From positions 1 to 5,647 of the forward strand of contig CALHQK010000018.1 in assembly GCA_938037185.1 (NCBI GenBank): DNA of 5,647 nucleotides, written 5' to 3'. The translations under genes were made by a program, and so were the position numbers. This document shows positions 5,622 to 5,647 of this stretch, in pieces. How positions within the stretch are numbered: position 1 is the first letter of the stretch; every line of letters starts with the position of its first letter. This stretch comes from an uncultured Riemerella sp. (GTDB taxonomy: Bacteria; Bacteroidota; Bacteroidia; Flavobacteriales; Weeksellaceae). The notes beneath the pieces were generated by a model. The model saw only the letters and a program-made list of their open reading frames with translations, was not told where the DNA came from and did no database searches.

Positions 5622-5647
5622 AAGGTATTGAATAAAAATTAATTGCT

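Larger units (their letters stand above)
4014..5647 (-). repeat. Tandem duplication unit 2 (FISUMP gene with leader and terminator), cut by the window edge
   Basis: This is the second member of the direct repeat described for 2333-3927, in the same orientation. The copies are almost identical over the leader and signal-peptide coding (one mismatch in about 70 bp) and remain very close through the central domain. They then diverge over the part encoding the FISUMP tip, before becoming similar again at the last codons and the terminator. Confidence 0.9.

Overview
The window looks like a chromosomal segment of a Bacteroidota bacterium, most likely Flavobacteriia and Weeksellaceae-like (Chryseobacterium/Elizabethkingia/Riemerella relatives). 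The evidence is a DUF5689 surface-protein domain, an HU-like/DUF4469 protein, two FISUMP-domain exported proteins, promoters of the Bacteroidota type (TAnnTTTG at -7), and AT-rich start regions without Shine-Dalgarno sequences. The genus is an inference; no rRNA or other marker is present.

Layout. Positions 1-1223 (+) hold the 3' part of a DUF5689 surface protein, open at the left edge and closed by a strong intrinsic terminator. Positions 1224-1458 hold that terminator, a perfect 11-bp inverted repeat, a near-consensus promoter and a leader hairpin. These serve the next gene at 1459-2178 (+), a 239-aa protein with an HU-like DNA-binding domain and a C-terminal DUF4469 Ig-like domain. Positions 2179-2395 are a convergent intergenic region. 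It holds three copies of TGTTC-N6-GAACA at an exact 23-bp period, followed by the minus-strand terminator of the next gene. Positions 2396-3901 (-) and 4074-5621 (-) are tandem paralogues encoding exported FISUMP-domain proteins of 501 and 515 aa. Each has its own terminator; the first has a visible promoter, and the second probably has one just past the right edge.

How it fits together. The left gene is probably the tail of a surface or nutrient-binding locus. The HU/DUF4469 gene is a stand-alone transcription unit. The FISUMP pair is a tandem duplication of about 1.7 kb that includes leader, signal peptide, coding region and terminator. Its most striking feature is mosaic divergence. The signal peptide, N-terminal motif and central domain are nearly identical between copies. 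The C-terminal FISUMP (C-type-lectin-like) region has diverged sharply with insertions and deletions, but keeps its scaffold residues and cysteines. This suggests a family of surface or secreted recognition proteins with interchangeable tips, able to recombine with each other. Other unusual signals are the 23-bp-phased palindrome array, an inverted terminator loop between the two paralogues, and triple tandem stop codons kept in both copies. I see no mobile element, CRISPR array, tRNA or rRNA.
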